Shown: piece after piece, positions 9,347-20,599 of the stretch
How the letters are laid out: the number at the start of each line of letters is the position of its first letter
Numbering within the stretch: position 1 is the stretch's first letter
Assembly (NCBI RefSeq): GCF_047675955.1
Contig: NC_132923.1
Coordinates: 92,563,137 to 92,627,136 of the forward strand
From: Chlorocebus sabaeus
Lineage: Eukaryota > Chordata > Mammalia > Primates > Cercopithecidae
Direction: 5' to 3'
Length of the DNA stretch: 64,000 nucleotides
Program-made: the position numbers and the translations under genes
Notes under the pieces: model-generated
Database searches by the model: none
Seen by the model: the letters and a program-made list of their open reading frames with translations, nothing else
What the model was told of the DNA's origin: nothing

Positions 9347-11315
9347 GTGGGTGATGCTGAATGTCCCCCTCCAAGATTGGGCCCTGGTTAATGCATGCGG
9401 GCCGAGGGTCGCGGTGCGCAGAATTTGTGCCACCTGGGGTGCTGGCCCATGTGCTAACCCTGGATGCTTAATCTACTGAGTAACGTTCTGGCGGAGGGGG
9501 AGAGGGGCAGAGCTTTGCAAGACAGGATGGGTGAGTTTATTAAGGGGGTTGACTTACTGGGATTACTAGAAAAGAAAAAGAGGTTTGACCAGAGTGGCTA
9601 GAAGTGGAGCAAGGAGATTGTAGTTAGAACATTCCCTTGACCCCCTCCCCAACACATGCGCACACACCAGGTTAGCAGTTTACCTCTTTGTAAATCTGAA
9701 GCGGTGGTAGTGGTGATGGTGGAAGGAGTGAATAAGGGGCCTAACCTGGCTATCTTTCTGTGTGCCTGTCTTGCAAATGGTCCAGCAACAGGTGTTTTCT
9801 TAAAAAAAAAAGCATGAATTTGGATTGAGGTTTGACTGTGAGTTCTTGCAAAATTTAACTGCTCATTGTTGACTTGGAAGATGCTGGATGTGGGGCCCCC
9901 AATGGGGGTTTGGATTTTGTCTTTAGAGCTGGATTTTGCAACGAATAGTGCCCATCGTTGCGTCTGCTTGAGGTCTCTGGCCACTTCAATGGCATTTACT
10001 CTTGTCAGACATTTCATCAGTTTCCCAGGGGAAGGGCAGCAAAACATGAATCCTATTGGCTAAAAGACTGTACGCTATTCAAACTATAGTAGGTTGAGTG
10101 GCTAAACGAGTTTTGATTGTAGAGTTTCTTCCAGAAATTGGCTTCATCAAATTCTGCTTTATTCTGACTTTATCATATACAGCCTGCCCTGTTTTAGTGG
10201 GTTCTTGCTTGGAACTTAAGTTTATTATACCTGGATCTCCTACTATTTAAAAGCCAATTTATAAACAGGGACTTGAAGTGTGACTCCACTAATGTGTGTC
10301 TGTGATCCTGGTTAGAAACCCACTTGGCTGCCTTTTCCTCAGGAGGTGGGGGTTGGGGGGAGGGAGCTGCCGGGAAGTGATTGATAAGGTTTTCTTTATG
10401 GATTCTGTGGTGCTTCACTGGAGCTCAGAGCACTTTGGCAACTTAAGCACTCCAAATTAAAAGCTCATTAACAATTCCTGCCCAAAGATCCTGTAAATAA
10501 TCAGCTAGCTAGGTCATAGAGCTTGGCTAAGAGCTCTTCTTCCAACTTGAAATTTCCAAATAAAAGTGCTTTTATTCCCTTTCATTTTGAAAAGTGTTTT
10601 CTTTGTGGTGGGGTAAATCCGTGAGTGGCCTTTTCCCAGCGGATCTGAGTAGAAGAAAGTCTTAAATGTGTGGAATGGTAGACAGGAATATATTAGTTCC
10701 AACCCTAGGTGTTTCTTTATGCAAAAGACATCACTAACAGGGGCATCTCTGCAACTTCTGGTCCTTTGGAGGATATGAATTAGTTGAAAAGGATGATAGG
10801 TATCCATTGATGTTTTGACTTGGGATTTAGTTACCTTGACTTTCTTAGAGCGTGAAGCAGGCTTGGAAGTATCCTGAGAGTGTTTCCTAGTCTATGTGGC
10901 CATTTGCAGTATGACTTGTGGATTTGTGGCAACCAGCCCCTCCCCCAATCCTGGCCCAGCCTTAGTTCCTTAGTTCTGAATATTGTCAGCCTTACCAGTG
11001 TCTTCCTCCTTGACTAGACTAGGATTCTGAAATTACCCAAAGAGACACCACTTCATGGCTATCTTTCTCGGTAAATGTTCAGTGTTTCTAGGAGGTGAGC
11101 CTCCATAGGAGGAAAAGTATATGACTAGAGAACATGAAAATCATTACAAATATAGTACTAATAGTTTCTGAAAGCTCCCTGGGGGCACTGTCTTTCCACA
11201 TAGATGGCAGTTATCCCAAAGTTTGAGTTTAGAGTTTGAGGTGTAGTATCCTTCATGGGGATTTGATCCTTGGTATTGAAATAGACTTGTTGCAGAGATG
11301 TGTGTTTATCCACAG
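9347..11315 (+). other. ERI3: ERI3 intron 1
   Basis: Starts gtgggt and ends tatccacag. Phase 0, 1.97 kb. Free of Alus. The tail at 10430-10520 is AT-rich and repeat-free ('caaattaaaagctcattaac') and may be conserved. No other gene seen. Confidence 0.85.
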
Positions 11316-11391
11316 CATTGGGGCTTTCCAGCTCTCACAGAACCTTCAGCATCCCCAGCTGCCGGTCTTGGCATCTTCGAAGTAAGGAGAG
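11316..11391 (+). CDS. ERI3: ERI3 coding exon 2 (residues 46-70, plus first base of 71)
   Basis: 76-nt exon. Acceptor tttatccacag, donor G|gtgaga. Translation HWGFPALTEPSASPAAGLGI then FEVRR continues exon 1 in frame. The last base (G at 11391) is the first base of codon 71 (Val), so the exon 2/3 junction is phase 1. It belongs to the low-complexity N-terminal region upstream of the exonuclease fold. It has no ATG, so transcripts that start downstream of exon 1 would need an internal start in exon 3. Confidence 0.92.
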
Positions 11392-11731
11392 GTGAGAATC
11401 CTGTTGCATGGTCAAGTTTGGCTTTATTTCCTTCTGAGTATTTGGGCTTGGAGGGTAGGGGGTGGGGGTTGATGCAGATTGTATTTTTTTCCCCCACGTA
11501 TCCCCAAAGTCTAAACAAATTGTATTTTTTTGTAGCTTCTTCTGATAAGGTAACATATGTTCAAAGTCTGTAGAAACTTACTTAAAGTTTCTAAAGTGGT
11601 AAGAGTTGGAGGTGGGAGATCCAGACTCTCAAATTCTGTCACAATTGCTTTATGGGCATCTCATGAGCACCTACTTTAAGTTCAGGATGGTTGAATAGAA
11701 CCAGAATAGCCCATTATCCTGAGAAATACAC

Positions 11732-11734
<3 letters not shown>

Positions 11735-11762
<28 letters not shown>

Positions 11763-12045
11763 TGAGACGGAATCTCACTCTGTCGCCCAGGCTGGAGTAT
11801 AGTGGCACGATCTCAGCTCACTACAAGCTCCGCCTCCCAGGTTCACGCCATTCTCCTGCCTCAGCCTCCCGAGTAGCTGGGACTACAGGTGCCTGCCACC
11901 ATGCCCGGCTAATTTTTTTGTATTTTTAGTAGAGATGGGGTTTCATTGTGTTAGCCAGGATGGTCTCGACCTCCTGACCTCGTGATCCACCCACCTCGGC
12001 CTCCCAAAGTGCTGGGATTACAGGCTTGAGCCACTGCGCCCGGCC
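11735..12045 (-). mobile_element. AluY, antisense, Old World monkey type
   Basis: Long T tract then a full-length reverse Alu. The terminal part 'caggcttgagccactgcg' is the reverse of the 'ggctcaagcctg' variant also seen at 179-484. Perfect 13-bp duplication (agaaatacacatc at 11722-11734 and 12046-12058). Confidence 0.9.
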
Positions 12046-12094
12046 AGAAATACACATCTTAAGAAAATAGGAAGAAACATCTTCATTTGACTTT

Positions 12095-12226
12095 AAACAT
12101 TTATTTATTTATTTAAGAGACAGACTCTTGCTAGGTTGCCCATGCTGGGCTCGAACTCCTGGGTTCAAGTGATCCTCCTCCCCACAAGTAGCTGGAGCTA
12201 CAGGCATGTGCCACTACGCCTGGCTC
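12095..12226 (-). mobile_element. Alu monomer (FLAM-type), antisense
   Basis: 'tttatttatttaagagacag' then 'tgctaggttgcccatgctgg' to 'ccactacgcctggctc'. One monomer only. Confidence 0.7.
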
Positions 12227-12399
12227 TCATTTGGCTTTTACTAATGTATTTGACCAAGGCCTTTGGGATCTTGGTTTAATTTAGGTTGCATGTCGCCTTT
12301 TGGTGGATGGTTAGTTCCAACCTGTCTGTTTTACAAGGCTCAGGGACCAGCTAAAGAGGCATACTCTGGATGATTGATATCCAGGGACTTGAGCTTGTT

Positions 12400-12650
12400 T
12401 GTTCAATAGCTAAGGGCCAGGCACTGTGCTAGTTCCTGGGATTATAGTGGTGAACAAGAAAGCCACCTTCCCTGACACCATAGAGCTTACAAATTCGTGG
12501 GAGAGACTGATAGTAAAAAGGCAGTTATGATATGATCTGAGAGTGCTATAGTAAGGGAAGTGTAGAGGCTTTGGAAATACTCAGAGGGGTCTCTGACCCA
12601 GAGTTGTAGACTCAGGGAAGGCCTCTCAGAGGAAGTAAACCTCCTCACAT
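12400..12650 (-). repeat. L2 3' region, antisense
   Basis: 'gggccaggcactgtgctag', 'gtggtgaacaagaaagcc', 'atagagcttacaaattcgtg' and 'gaaggcctctcagaggaag' occur in the order expected for a reverse-complement L2 3' end. A poly(A)-like run follows at 12686-12707. Confidence 0.75.
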
Positions 12651-12905
12651 AGAATTAAACAAACCCTCAAAGAACACTGAAAACTAAAAAAAAAAAAAAA
12701 AAAAAAAGAAAATTAGGTGAAGACATGAGGGACCAGTTGTCAGAGCTTTGTTGAATATGAGAAAGTTCAGTGTGGCTGAAACAGAGTACTTAGTTGGCAG
12801 GGGACAGGAGAATATGGGGAGAGATGAAGCAGGAGTAAGCAGAGGCCAGAGCCTTAGCTTATAAACTCTTAGGATTAGATCAGGGAGTAGAAAAAAGATT
12901 AGATT

Positions 12906-13130
12906 AGGGCTCTGCAAACTTTTTCTGTAAAGGATAAGATAGTAAATATTTAGGCTTTGGGTCTCTGTCACAACTTCTCAACTCTACTAAACTCTGCAGT
13001 TATGCATTAAAGTAGCCACAGACAGTATGAAAAGGAAGAGCATGGATGTATTCCTGTAAAACTTTATTTATAAAATAAATAAAGGTGGCAGCTAGATTTG
13101 GTCCATGGAACATAGTTTGCTGACCTCTGG
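12906..13130. mobile_element. hAT-type non-autonomous DNA transposon
   Basis: The ends are imperfect inverted repeats: 'gggctctgcaaactttt' at the left and 'tagtttgctgacctctgg' at the right. The inner text ('taaatatttaggctttgggtc', 'aaaactttatttataaa') is that of a common old mammalian element. Family name not assigned with certainty. Confidence 0.7.
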
Positions 13131-13211
13131 ATCAGATTTAAGAACAGTAAGAAGCCACTAAAGGGTTTTAAGCAGTAGACTGATGTTAGATTTGTGTTTT
13201 AGAAAGTTGGC

Positions 13212-13504
13212 AGGCCAGCGTGGTGGCTCACGCCTGTAATCCCAGCACTTTGGGAAGCTGAGGTGGGCAGATCACTTGAGGTCAGGAGTTCGAGACCAGC
13301 CTGGCCAACATGTTGAAACCCTGTCTCTACTAAAAATACAAAAATTAGCTGGGCGTGGTGGTGCATGTCTATAATCCTAGCTACTTGGGAGGCTGAGGTG
13401 GGAGAATCGCTTGAACCCAGAAGGCAGAGGTTGCAGTGAGCTGAGATGGCACCACTGCACTCCAGCCTGGGTGACAGAGCAAGACTCTGTCTCCAAAAAA
13501 AAAT
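13212..13504 (+). mobile_element. Alu, full length, sense
   Basis: 'ggccagcgtggtggctcacg' start, both monomers, short poly(A) end. Confidence 0.9.
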
Positions 13505-13651
13505 TTGCTCTGATTTCATTGTGAAAAATGGATTGAAGGGGACAGACAATACTGGAGGCAGAGAGACTAGTCAGGAGGCTGTGGAAAATTACGTGGATAG
13601 CATTTTATTTTTCCCTTTTGTGGCATTATTTTGGTCCTTAAAAATTGAGTA

Positions 13652-13790
13652 TATGGCTGGGCACAATGGCTCATGCCTATAATCTCAGCACTTTGGGAGA
13701 CCGAGGCTTGAGGCAGGAAATCAGGACCAACCTGGTCAACATACTGAGACGCAACTCTACAAAAAAACCAAAACAACAACAAAAACTGAT
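13652..13790 (+). mobile_element. Alu monomer, sense
   Basis: 'ggctgggcacaatggctcatg' start and an A-rich '(a)caacaacaaaaac' end. Only the left monomer is present. Confidence 0.7.
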
Positions 13791-13997
13791 CTATAAATAT
13801 GCTTTTCTTATAAATAAAAAAAAATGAGTATAAATGAATCTGCATATATGAGTGTAACAGTTCTCTTTACTAACTTCCTACCCATCTACTAGAATGTATA
13901 GAATGTCTACCAAAGAATTTGTTGGAGATACTGGCTCCTATTTTACACACTGGAAAAGATGTAGAAAGGGAAAGTTGGTGTAAAATGAATTGAAAGA

Positions 13998-14300
13998 GCT
14001 GAGCACGGTGGCTCATGCCCATAATCCCAGCACTTTGGGAGGCCAAGGTAGGTGGATCACTGGAGGCCAGGAGTTTGAGACCAGCCTGGCCAACATGGCA
14101 AAACCCTATTTCTACCAAAAATACAAAAATTAGCTGGGCGTAGTGGCATGTGCTGGTAATCCCAGCTACTTGGGAGGCTGAGGCATGAGAATCACTTGAA
14201 CCTGGGAGGTGGAGGTTGCAGTGAGCTGAGATTGCGCCACCGTACTCCAGCCTGGGCAACAGAGCGAGACTGTCTCAAAAAAAAAAAAAAAAAAAGAAAA
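13998..14300 (+). mobile_element. Alu, full length, sense
   Basis: 'gctgagcacggtggctcatgc' start, both monomers, twenty-A tail. Confidence 0.9.
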
Positions 14301-14699
14301 ATGCTTTGGAAACTATATTTTAATGAAGTATGGAATAAGCGGAGCCATTGAAAGGGTCTTGGTCTTAGGGTTCATAACTTAATGTCAATTAATTTGAACT
14401 TCTTGAACCGTACGCAGAGAGGATGACCCATTTTCCTAAGCTTTCCAGGAAATTGCCCTCATTCTATATATGTCCTACTTGGTCTCTCCTTTCCTGGCTT
14501 GTAGAAGACTGATGACCTGTTCCAGACATTTTGGAGATGTCTCCTAGTTCAGGTATATGTCAAGGAAAGGGACCAAATAAAGTATTGTATTTGGTGAGCA
14601 TCTGATGAATAGGTTAGAGCTGAGAGTCCCTTGTCTGTGCTTTCCCTTACTTCCTACATTCCCTTTGTAGGAGGTCTTCATCCTACAAGCCCCAGTGTA

Positions 14700-14850
14700 G
14701 GTTTCTGGTAGCAGTGTTTACTTGACCTTGGGCAAGTGACTTACCTCTCTGAGCTTCACTTTGCTATCTGTAAAATGGAGATAATGATACAATCGAGTTG
14801 GCTGAAGGATTTAATAATATTTGTAAAACTCTTTGCACAGTGTCTTGATA
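14700..14850 (+). repeat. MIR, sense
   Basis: 'gaccttgggcaagtgacttac', 'ctgtaaaatggagataatga' and 'tttgcacagtgtct' follow MIR order. Confidence 0.8.
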
Positions 14851-15096
14851 ACTTTTATCACTAATAAAATTTTATATAATTAATAAGTTTTTATAAAGCA
14901 GCCAGTATTTGGGTGACTTGGCTTTTGACTTCATATTTTTTGTGTCCTCACAGTTGTCATTGTGAACATACGATAAAAACATAGCCGCTCATGGTGGCAG
15001 CCAGCAGACAGGAGGAATTGACAACTAAAGCAAGGCACTGCTCTTCATAATGGAAAATTTTCAGACAATGGGTGTTCCATTCAGAATCCCAGAACT

Positions 15097-15402
15097 GGCC
15101 AGGTGCGGTGGCTCACACCTGTAATCCCAACACTCTGGGAGGTCAAGGTGGGTGGATCACCTGAGGTCAGGAGGTCAGGAGTTTGAGACCAGCCTGGCCA
15201 ACATGGTGAAACCCCATCTCTACAAAAATACAAAAAATTAGCCAGGTATGGTGACACACATCTGTAGACCCAGCTATTCAGGAGGCTGAGGCAGGAGAAT
15301 TGCTTGAACCTGGGAGGTGGAGGTTGCAGTGAGCCGAGATTGAGCTACTGCACTCCAGCCTGGGTGACAGAGTGAGACTCAAGACAAAAAAAAAAACCAA
15401 GC
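15097..15402 (+). mobile_element. Alu, full length, sense
   Basis: Starts 'ggccaggtgcggtggctcac'. Perfect 12-bp duplication (aatcccagaact at 15085-15096 and 15403-15414). An 8-bp internal repeat ('gtcaggag') lies near 15164-15180. Confidence 0.9.
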
Positions 15403-15559
15403 AATCCCAGAACTTTTTTCAGTGTGGACCTTAGTCCCAGCACCATCAGTAAAGCAAATCGAGTGAGCAGCTTCCCGATAGAAATTCACCAAAGTGTGAC
15501 CAGCATTCCTCCCTGTCTGTCTGGGGTCATTTATTAGTGTTGCCACCCTGTGGCCTTAC

Positions 15560-15740
15560 ATCTTTGTAAAGTGCCTCTCAAATTTTTTAAAATTACTTTT
15601 CACCAGCACTCTGGGAAGTGGGTCAGGTGGTCAGCATTCTTGTCCTTGATACCGTATGAAGAAACTGAGGCCCAGAAAGGTTAAATGAGTTGCCTGAGGT
15701 CCTGCTGTGAGGTACTGTCAAAGCTAGGGCAGATTTGCCA
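15560..15740 (-). repeat. MIR, antisense
   Basis: 'gaagaaactgaggcccagaaagg' followed by 'ttaaatgagttgcctgaggtc' is the reverse of the MIR core. Confidence 0.65.
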
Positions 15741-16274
15741 TCCAGATGAAAGTGTGTTAGTTTATTGCTATGATTTTGCTTTCCTTGAGTGAGAGGTGCA
15801 TAGTCATTCCAGAACTGCAATCTGATGCATGCCTTGTCCAGATCTACTAGGCTTGATTTGGGTCCTACGTTATCCACTTGGTTCTGTTGGGTTTTAATTA
15901 GTGATTGCTAGAACCTGAACTGTTGGGAAGCAGATTCCCTTTGGGTCATTGTTTTTAGCCTTTCCTCTTTGGGGGCATTCCTTGAGGAGCTTTGGGTTAC
16001 TAGGGATTGCTTTGATGTGTTCAAAATTGTGCCTTGTGCCCCACAGCTACAGGTAAAATCAAAAGGCGGATAATTTATGGGAGTGTCAGAGCTGGCCGCT
16101 GGCACCTCAGGAGGCCATTAGTATGCCTGTTCAGACCCTCTGTGTCCTTGCAATTGATTCCTCTTTGCATGAGCCTGATTTGGGAAGCTGTAGATCTGTG
16201 GGTAGTGATTGGATGTGACAGTCCAAACACCGGTCCCTAAATTAATCCTTTTAATGGTATTCCGGCACCAAGGC

Positions 16275-16277
<3 letters not shown>

Positions 16278-16318
<41 letters not shown>

Positions 16319-16358
16319 CTCTTTCTCTCTCTCGCTCTCTCTCTCTCGCTCTTTCTTT
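16278..16358. repeat. (CT)n microsatellite
   Basis: Nearly pure CT repeat at 16278-16316, then an interrupted CT/CTTT/CTCG stretch to 16358. The opposite strand is a polypurine tract. Confidence 0.95.
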
Positions 16359-16504
16359 TGCTCTTTTTAACTAGGGAGGACAGAATGGGGTGGGCTAGGA
16401 GGAAGGATAAAGAAAGGAAGAGAAGAAGCTTTGTTTGGTGCTTAGGCCCTGCTCTGTTCTAATTAGCATGTTCTAATTCCAGAGCAGTTGGCATCTTGAC
16501 TGTG

Positions 16505-16625
16505 GGCATATTAATTCATTTAGCAAACATTTACTCTTGCTTACTTTGTGCCTGGTCCTGTGCTGGGTGCTGGGAATACAGAAATGAATAAAATGTGGTC
16601 CTTACGCTTAGGGATCTAGCTCAGT
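16505..16625 (-). repeat. L2 3' end, antisense
   Basis: 'ttaattcatttagcaaacattt', 'cctgtgctgggtgctggg' and 'aatacagaaatgaataaa' match the reverse L2 3' terminus. Confidence 0.7.
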
Positions 16626-16676
16626 GTTTCTCAGGCTTTAAAAACTGTGTTTAGATGTAACACAGTTTAGATTAAA

Positions 16677-16693
16677 ACACACACACACACACA
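16677..16693. repeat. short (CA)n tract
   Basis: About eight CA units followed by 'aaaacaaaacaa'. Confidence 0.8.
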
Positions 16694-17519
16694 AAACAAA
16701 ACAATCTTATGCTCTTCTTTAATGCTATTTGAAATTTTAAAATGCATTAGTCTGATAAGTCAAAGAATTATGTCAAATATGCTTTTTTTTTTTTACATGC
16801 ACATGCACACATATACCTGTACTGCTGTCTTCTATCCTTCTCCCTTAACTCCTTGAAAATTACTGGTAGTAGAAGAAACATACCTAATACCTTACAACAT
16901 AGTGAGATAAAAGTTATGAAGTAGGAATAAACTGTGCCACTGGATCATACTTAAGCAATTAGCTTTATGATGGAGTGTCAGAGAAAGCCACCAAAAGGGG
17001 GGAGATTTGAGCTGGATTTTGTAGAAGCAGTCATAATTTGTCTGGCAAAAAATGGAAGTGCATTCCAAAATAGGGAGCAGCGTTTGCCAAAGCACAGATT
17101 TGTAAAAGGAAACGTTACATTTGGGTACTTGAGTAAGAATTGATTATAACCCTGCCTCCTGCCAGTTTTCCACTCTGTAAGATGGAAAGATTTGTTCCTC
17201 TGGAATTTTGTTTGAGAAGAGGCTTCGAGTTCCTTGTGCTGCCGTTGTTTTAATTCTGCTTTTGTGCTCAGGCCTGTAATTTTTCTTTTTAAAATATATA
17301 AAAAAAAAAAAGAAAACAAGTTAGGATGATTTGGATAGACTTAATTATTGCTTAAGGTTGAGTTACTTTTAGTTAAAGTTACACTTTGCCTCAAAAGAAA
17401 AACTGCAGTTGATATGCATTGTTGGCCCTCTGTTGGATGGGGGGAATCAATCATGTGGGGAAATGTGGGCCGTGGTAGAGAACAGGACCCCAAAGAGCTG
17501 AGCGCTCTGATCCCTTAGT

Positions 17520-17640
17520 TTCCTTATGTGTAATATGAGAATACTGTTACCCATTCTGCTTGATACTGGGAGGATTAAATGAGATAAAATATGTAAATCA
17601 TCAATACAGTGCCTGGCTTGAGTAGATTTTCAGAAAAGGG
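17520..17640 (+). repeat. MIR 3' half, sense
   Basis: 'tgatactgggaggattaaatg' and 'tacagtgcctggct' match the MIR 3' half. Confidence 0.7.
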
Positions 17641-17664
17641 TGTTTCCCTTTTCTCTTTCTCATG

Positions 17665-17865
17665 TAGTAACAGCTCCCTTTTACTGAGCACTTGCTACTG
17701 TGCAAAGCACTTCTTGTACATTGTATGGTTAAACTGAAACCCAAAGACACAGGTATTATTATTATAGGTATTATCACAAATAATTTATAGTAGAGTCAGG
17801 ATTTGAACCTAGGTTTGTCTATTACCAGTGTTTTAACACTAGATTATATAACTCCTTGCTTTTAC
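17665..17865 (-). repeat. MIR, antisense
   Basis: 'cttttactgagcacttgctac', 'tagtagagtcaggatttgaac' and 'actagattatataactcc' in antisense MIR order. It is next to a sense MIR at 17520-17640, so two MIRs face each other. Confidence 0.75.
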
Positions 17866-20305
17866 ACCAGTTCCCCATCTTGGGACCGAGAGTACAGGAA
17901 GTATTCAACAGTTCTAGGTACCTCTCTTCTGGGATCAGATGCTGTCTACAAGTGTGAGAGGTGCTTAAAAGGTTGATGCTACTATACCCTGCCCTCCATC
18001 CATCTCTAGTCCATTTATGGTGTGTTAGGAAGCAAGGTTTTGCCCCTTCTTATGTGTGATGGGGTTGCAACAGACTTGCAGGACTTTGCAAAAAGATGTC
18101 TTCCAACTTTGGCGGCTGAAAGGAGTTTGCCCAAGCTACTGGGCATGGCTGATGGTTTAGCAAACAACAGGCAAATCACAAACAATTGCCTCTTTTTATG
18201 TGTTTCTTGGAGCCTCTGAAACAGACCAGTTGAAGGGGAGAGCAAGCCTGCTGTGACCTGTGATGTTGCCATCAGAATTTGGTGTTCTTGAAGGCCTTTA
18301 GTGATTTTAGCTCTGCTGGTAGTTTGGGATTATTAGCAGCTGCTTCTGAGTTGGAGGAGCTCTCCCTAGCCATGCCTTGGAGCAGAAGCAGCTGTAGCTA
18401 CAGGCCAAGGCAGGGACTGGATGTAGAGAAGAGGAGACTGTTTTGTTGAGGTGAGGACCCAGTTTCAGAGTTCCTGCTTCCTTTCTGCTTTGGGACCACG
18501 TGGAGGTTCCAGGGCGTGTCAAGCTTTGTTTTGTCTTCAGCCTCTAGCCTTCAGCAAACTAGACAGAGTCCTCAGGCTCCTGGCGTCTTCTGTGAGACTG
18601 CACAGCTTGGGAAATGACTAGTGAGGCCTTTTCCTTGTGTTGGAGCAGTAGCCTGAGATCCTGGCCTTGGAGTCGAGAGCCTAGGTTCTATTATTTCTTG
18701 CAATGTGAAGCTTGGGCAGTCCTTTTCTCTTTCTAATCTCATTTTTCCTGGCTGGTTGGACTGTGTTGCCTCTTAGGTTTTCTTTCACCTTTGACAGTTT
18801 GTTTTTTACACAGAGAGTGCTCTGGCAGTAAGGATATATTCATTAGGTGGAAGATTATGACTTTTGAAGGCATGCAGTTTATTTGTAATTTTCCCAGGCT
18901 ATTTTTAGCTGCTTGAGACAAAGCCTGTGACTAAGTGAGTTCCAGACAGGTATTACTGTGTTTTTTATTGTTGTTTCTGTGACTCAGGTGCTTGAGCACT
19001 TGTGATACTGCAGGTCAGATTGGGTCGGGGGCTTACACCAGGACTGAGAACTGAGGAAGCTGTGATTGTTGTATTCCTAGGTGCTTCCAGTCAGCTGGAC
19101 TCAGAACCTGTTGCTGGTAACTTGGAGTTCCTCAAATGTATCCCTGCCTCTTAGTCTGGCTTCTAATGGAATGAAGTAAATCCAGGGATGGTATAAACAT
19201 ACACCCTCCCAGAAATCCCAAGTACACATGGCTGGGGAGGTGGGAGTGGGAGTAGACCACGTGTTTCACAATGGGCTCCTCTTGTTTTCCCATCCTGAGG
19301 ACTCCCTTGGCCTGTGTGTGTGGATGTTAAAGGTCGACCCCCTCCACTCACCCCTCCAGTAATGGAGGCTATAAAATGTCTATTTACCCAAGACACCAGA
19401 ACGACTCCTCTGTGGTTCCTCTAATCTGGTGATTTGGTGCTTCTTTGGTCTCTCAGGTAAATACAGATTGAGTCTTTTTATAAAGGCATATTATTTCCCT
19501 CATTAAATGTGTGTTTTGGCACATGTGTTATTTACCTGATAGACAGTAATGGCTGCAGAGGAGCCATTGGTGTCTGTTGTGTAAATACTCTGCACAGAGA
19601 CCATCCTCCAGGGGCTCTGGCGCAGGCCTGTTTCTCCAAATTGGGCTGGCCCCGTGGCAGTCCCATTTACCCCTCCCCTGTCCCCATTGGGGACCTGCGC
19701 CCTTCATATTGAGGAGAGAATCATTCATTTTCCTCCTTGCCATGGGCTACTTAATACCTTTAATTTGCTAGGAGAGGGAAAAGGATGTCTGAGAATAAAT
19801 GTGTATAAATCTTAGTCTCTGATGAAAGATAGTTTGCAGAAATAGGCAGAATCATAAACTTTCTTTTGAGTTTTGGCCCTCAGTTAGATACTAAAAGTCC
19901 CAGTTGATTTTATAAGCTATAGACTTATAGCCTGCAAATTTGTGACTAAAACATAAAGACATCGATAGGAAGGAGAAATCCCTAAGACACCAGAGGGTGC
20001 CAGGGCAGGTGGGATGCTGCGGCAGGGAGCAGGGGTGTTTCCTGAGAAGGCTCTATGGTAGCAGGAGTGCCAGTGAGGTGGGCATTGAGTGGGTGCTCTT
20101 CTAATGGAAAGTCGGCTGGATAGAGATACTGTTTGGGCTGAGAGATGCTTTGAGCCTCTCTGCCAGAGAGAACATGCAGCCTACCTTCTGTGGGCATTAC
20201 AGGGAGATCTCTCCCTTCAAATACTGTCTGTGTGATATTTTTAATTTAAAAATGTTAACTGCATTGCACATGGATTTAAAAAAAATAATTTAATTAATTT
20301 ATTTA

Positions 20306-20587
20306 TTGAGACAGAGTCTCTGTCACCCAGGCTGGAGTGTAGTGATGTGATCTCAGCTCACTGCAAACTCTGCCTCCTGAGTTCAAGCGATTCTCCTGCC
20401 TCAGCCTCCTGAGTAGCTGGATTACAGGCGTGTGCTACCATGCCTGGCTAATTTTTGTAATTTTAGGAGAGATGGGGTTTTGCCATGTTGCCCAGGCTGG
20501 TCTTGAACTCCTGACCTCAAGCGATCTGCCTGCCTTGGCCTCCCAGACTGCTGGGATTACAGGTGTGAGCCACCCCACCCCACCCAG
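20306..20587 (-). mobile_element. Alu, antisense
   Basis: 'attgagacagagtctctgtc' start, both monomers, ends 'gccaccccaccccacccagc'. Confidence 0.88.
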
Positions 20588-20599
20588 CTGATTTTAAAA

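Larger units (their letters stand above)
8735..9350 (+). promoter_or_regulatory. ERI3: CpG-island promoter of ERI3
   Basis: An abrupt GC- and CpG-rich block in an otherwise CpG-poor region. It holds the 5' UTR and coding exon 1. There is no TATA box at a sensible distance. A cluster of CpG-promoter motifs occupies 8737-8900: GC boxes (8737-8749 and 8873-8880), ZNF143-, YY1- and NF-Y-like sites and a GGCGGGA E2F-like site (8842-8848). This pattern is typical of a broadly expressed gene with dispersed start sites. The start site itself cannot be fixed from sequence; about 8830-9000 is plausible. Confidence 0.85.

Noticed and set aside
8918..9433. 171-codon antisense open frame over ERI3 exon 1, and two others in the CpG island
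   Set aside because: GC-rich DNA has few stop codons on either strand. The antisense frame starts at GTG rather than ATG and has no recognisable domain.
16278..16358. CT repeat considered as a CRISPR-like or regulatory repeat array
   Set aside because: It is a simple dinucleotide microsatellite with no spacers.
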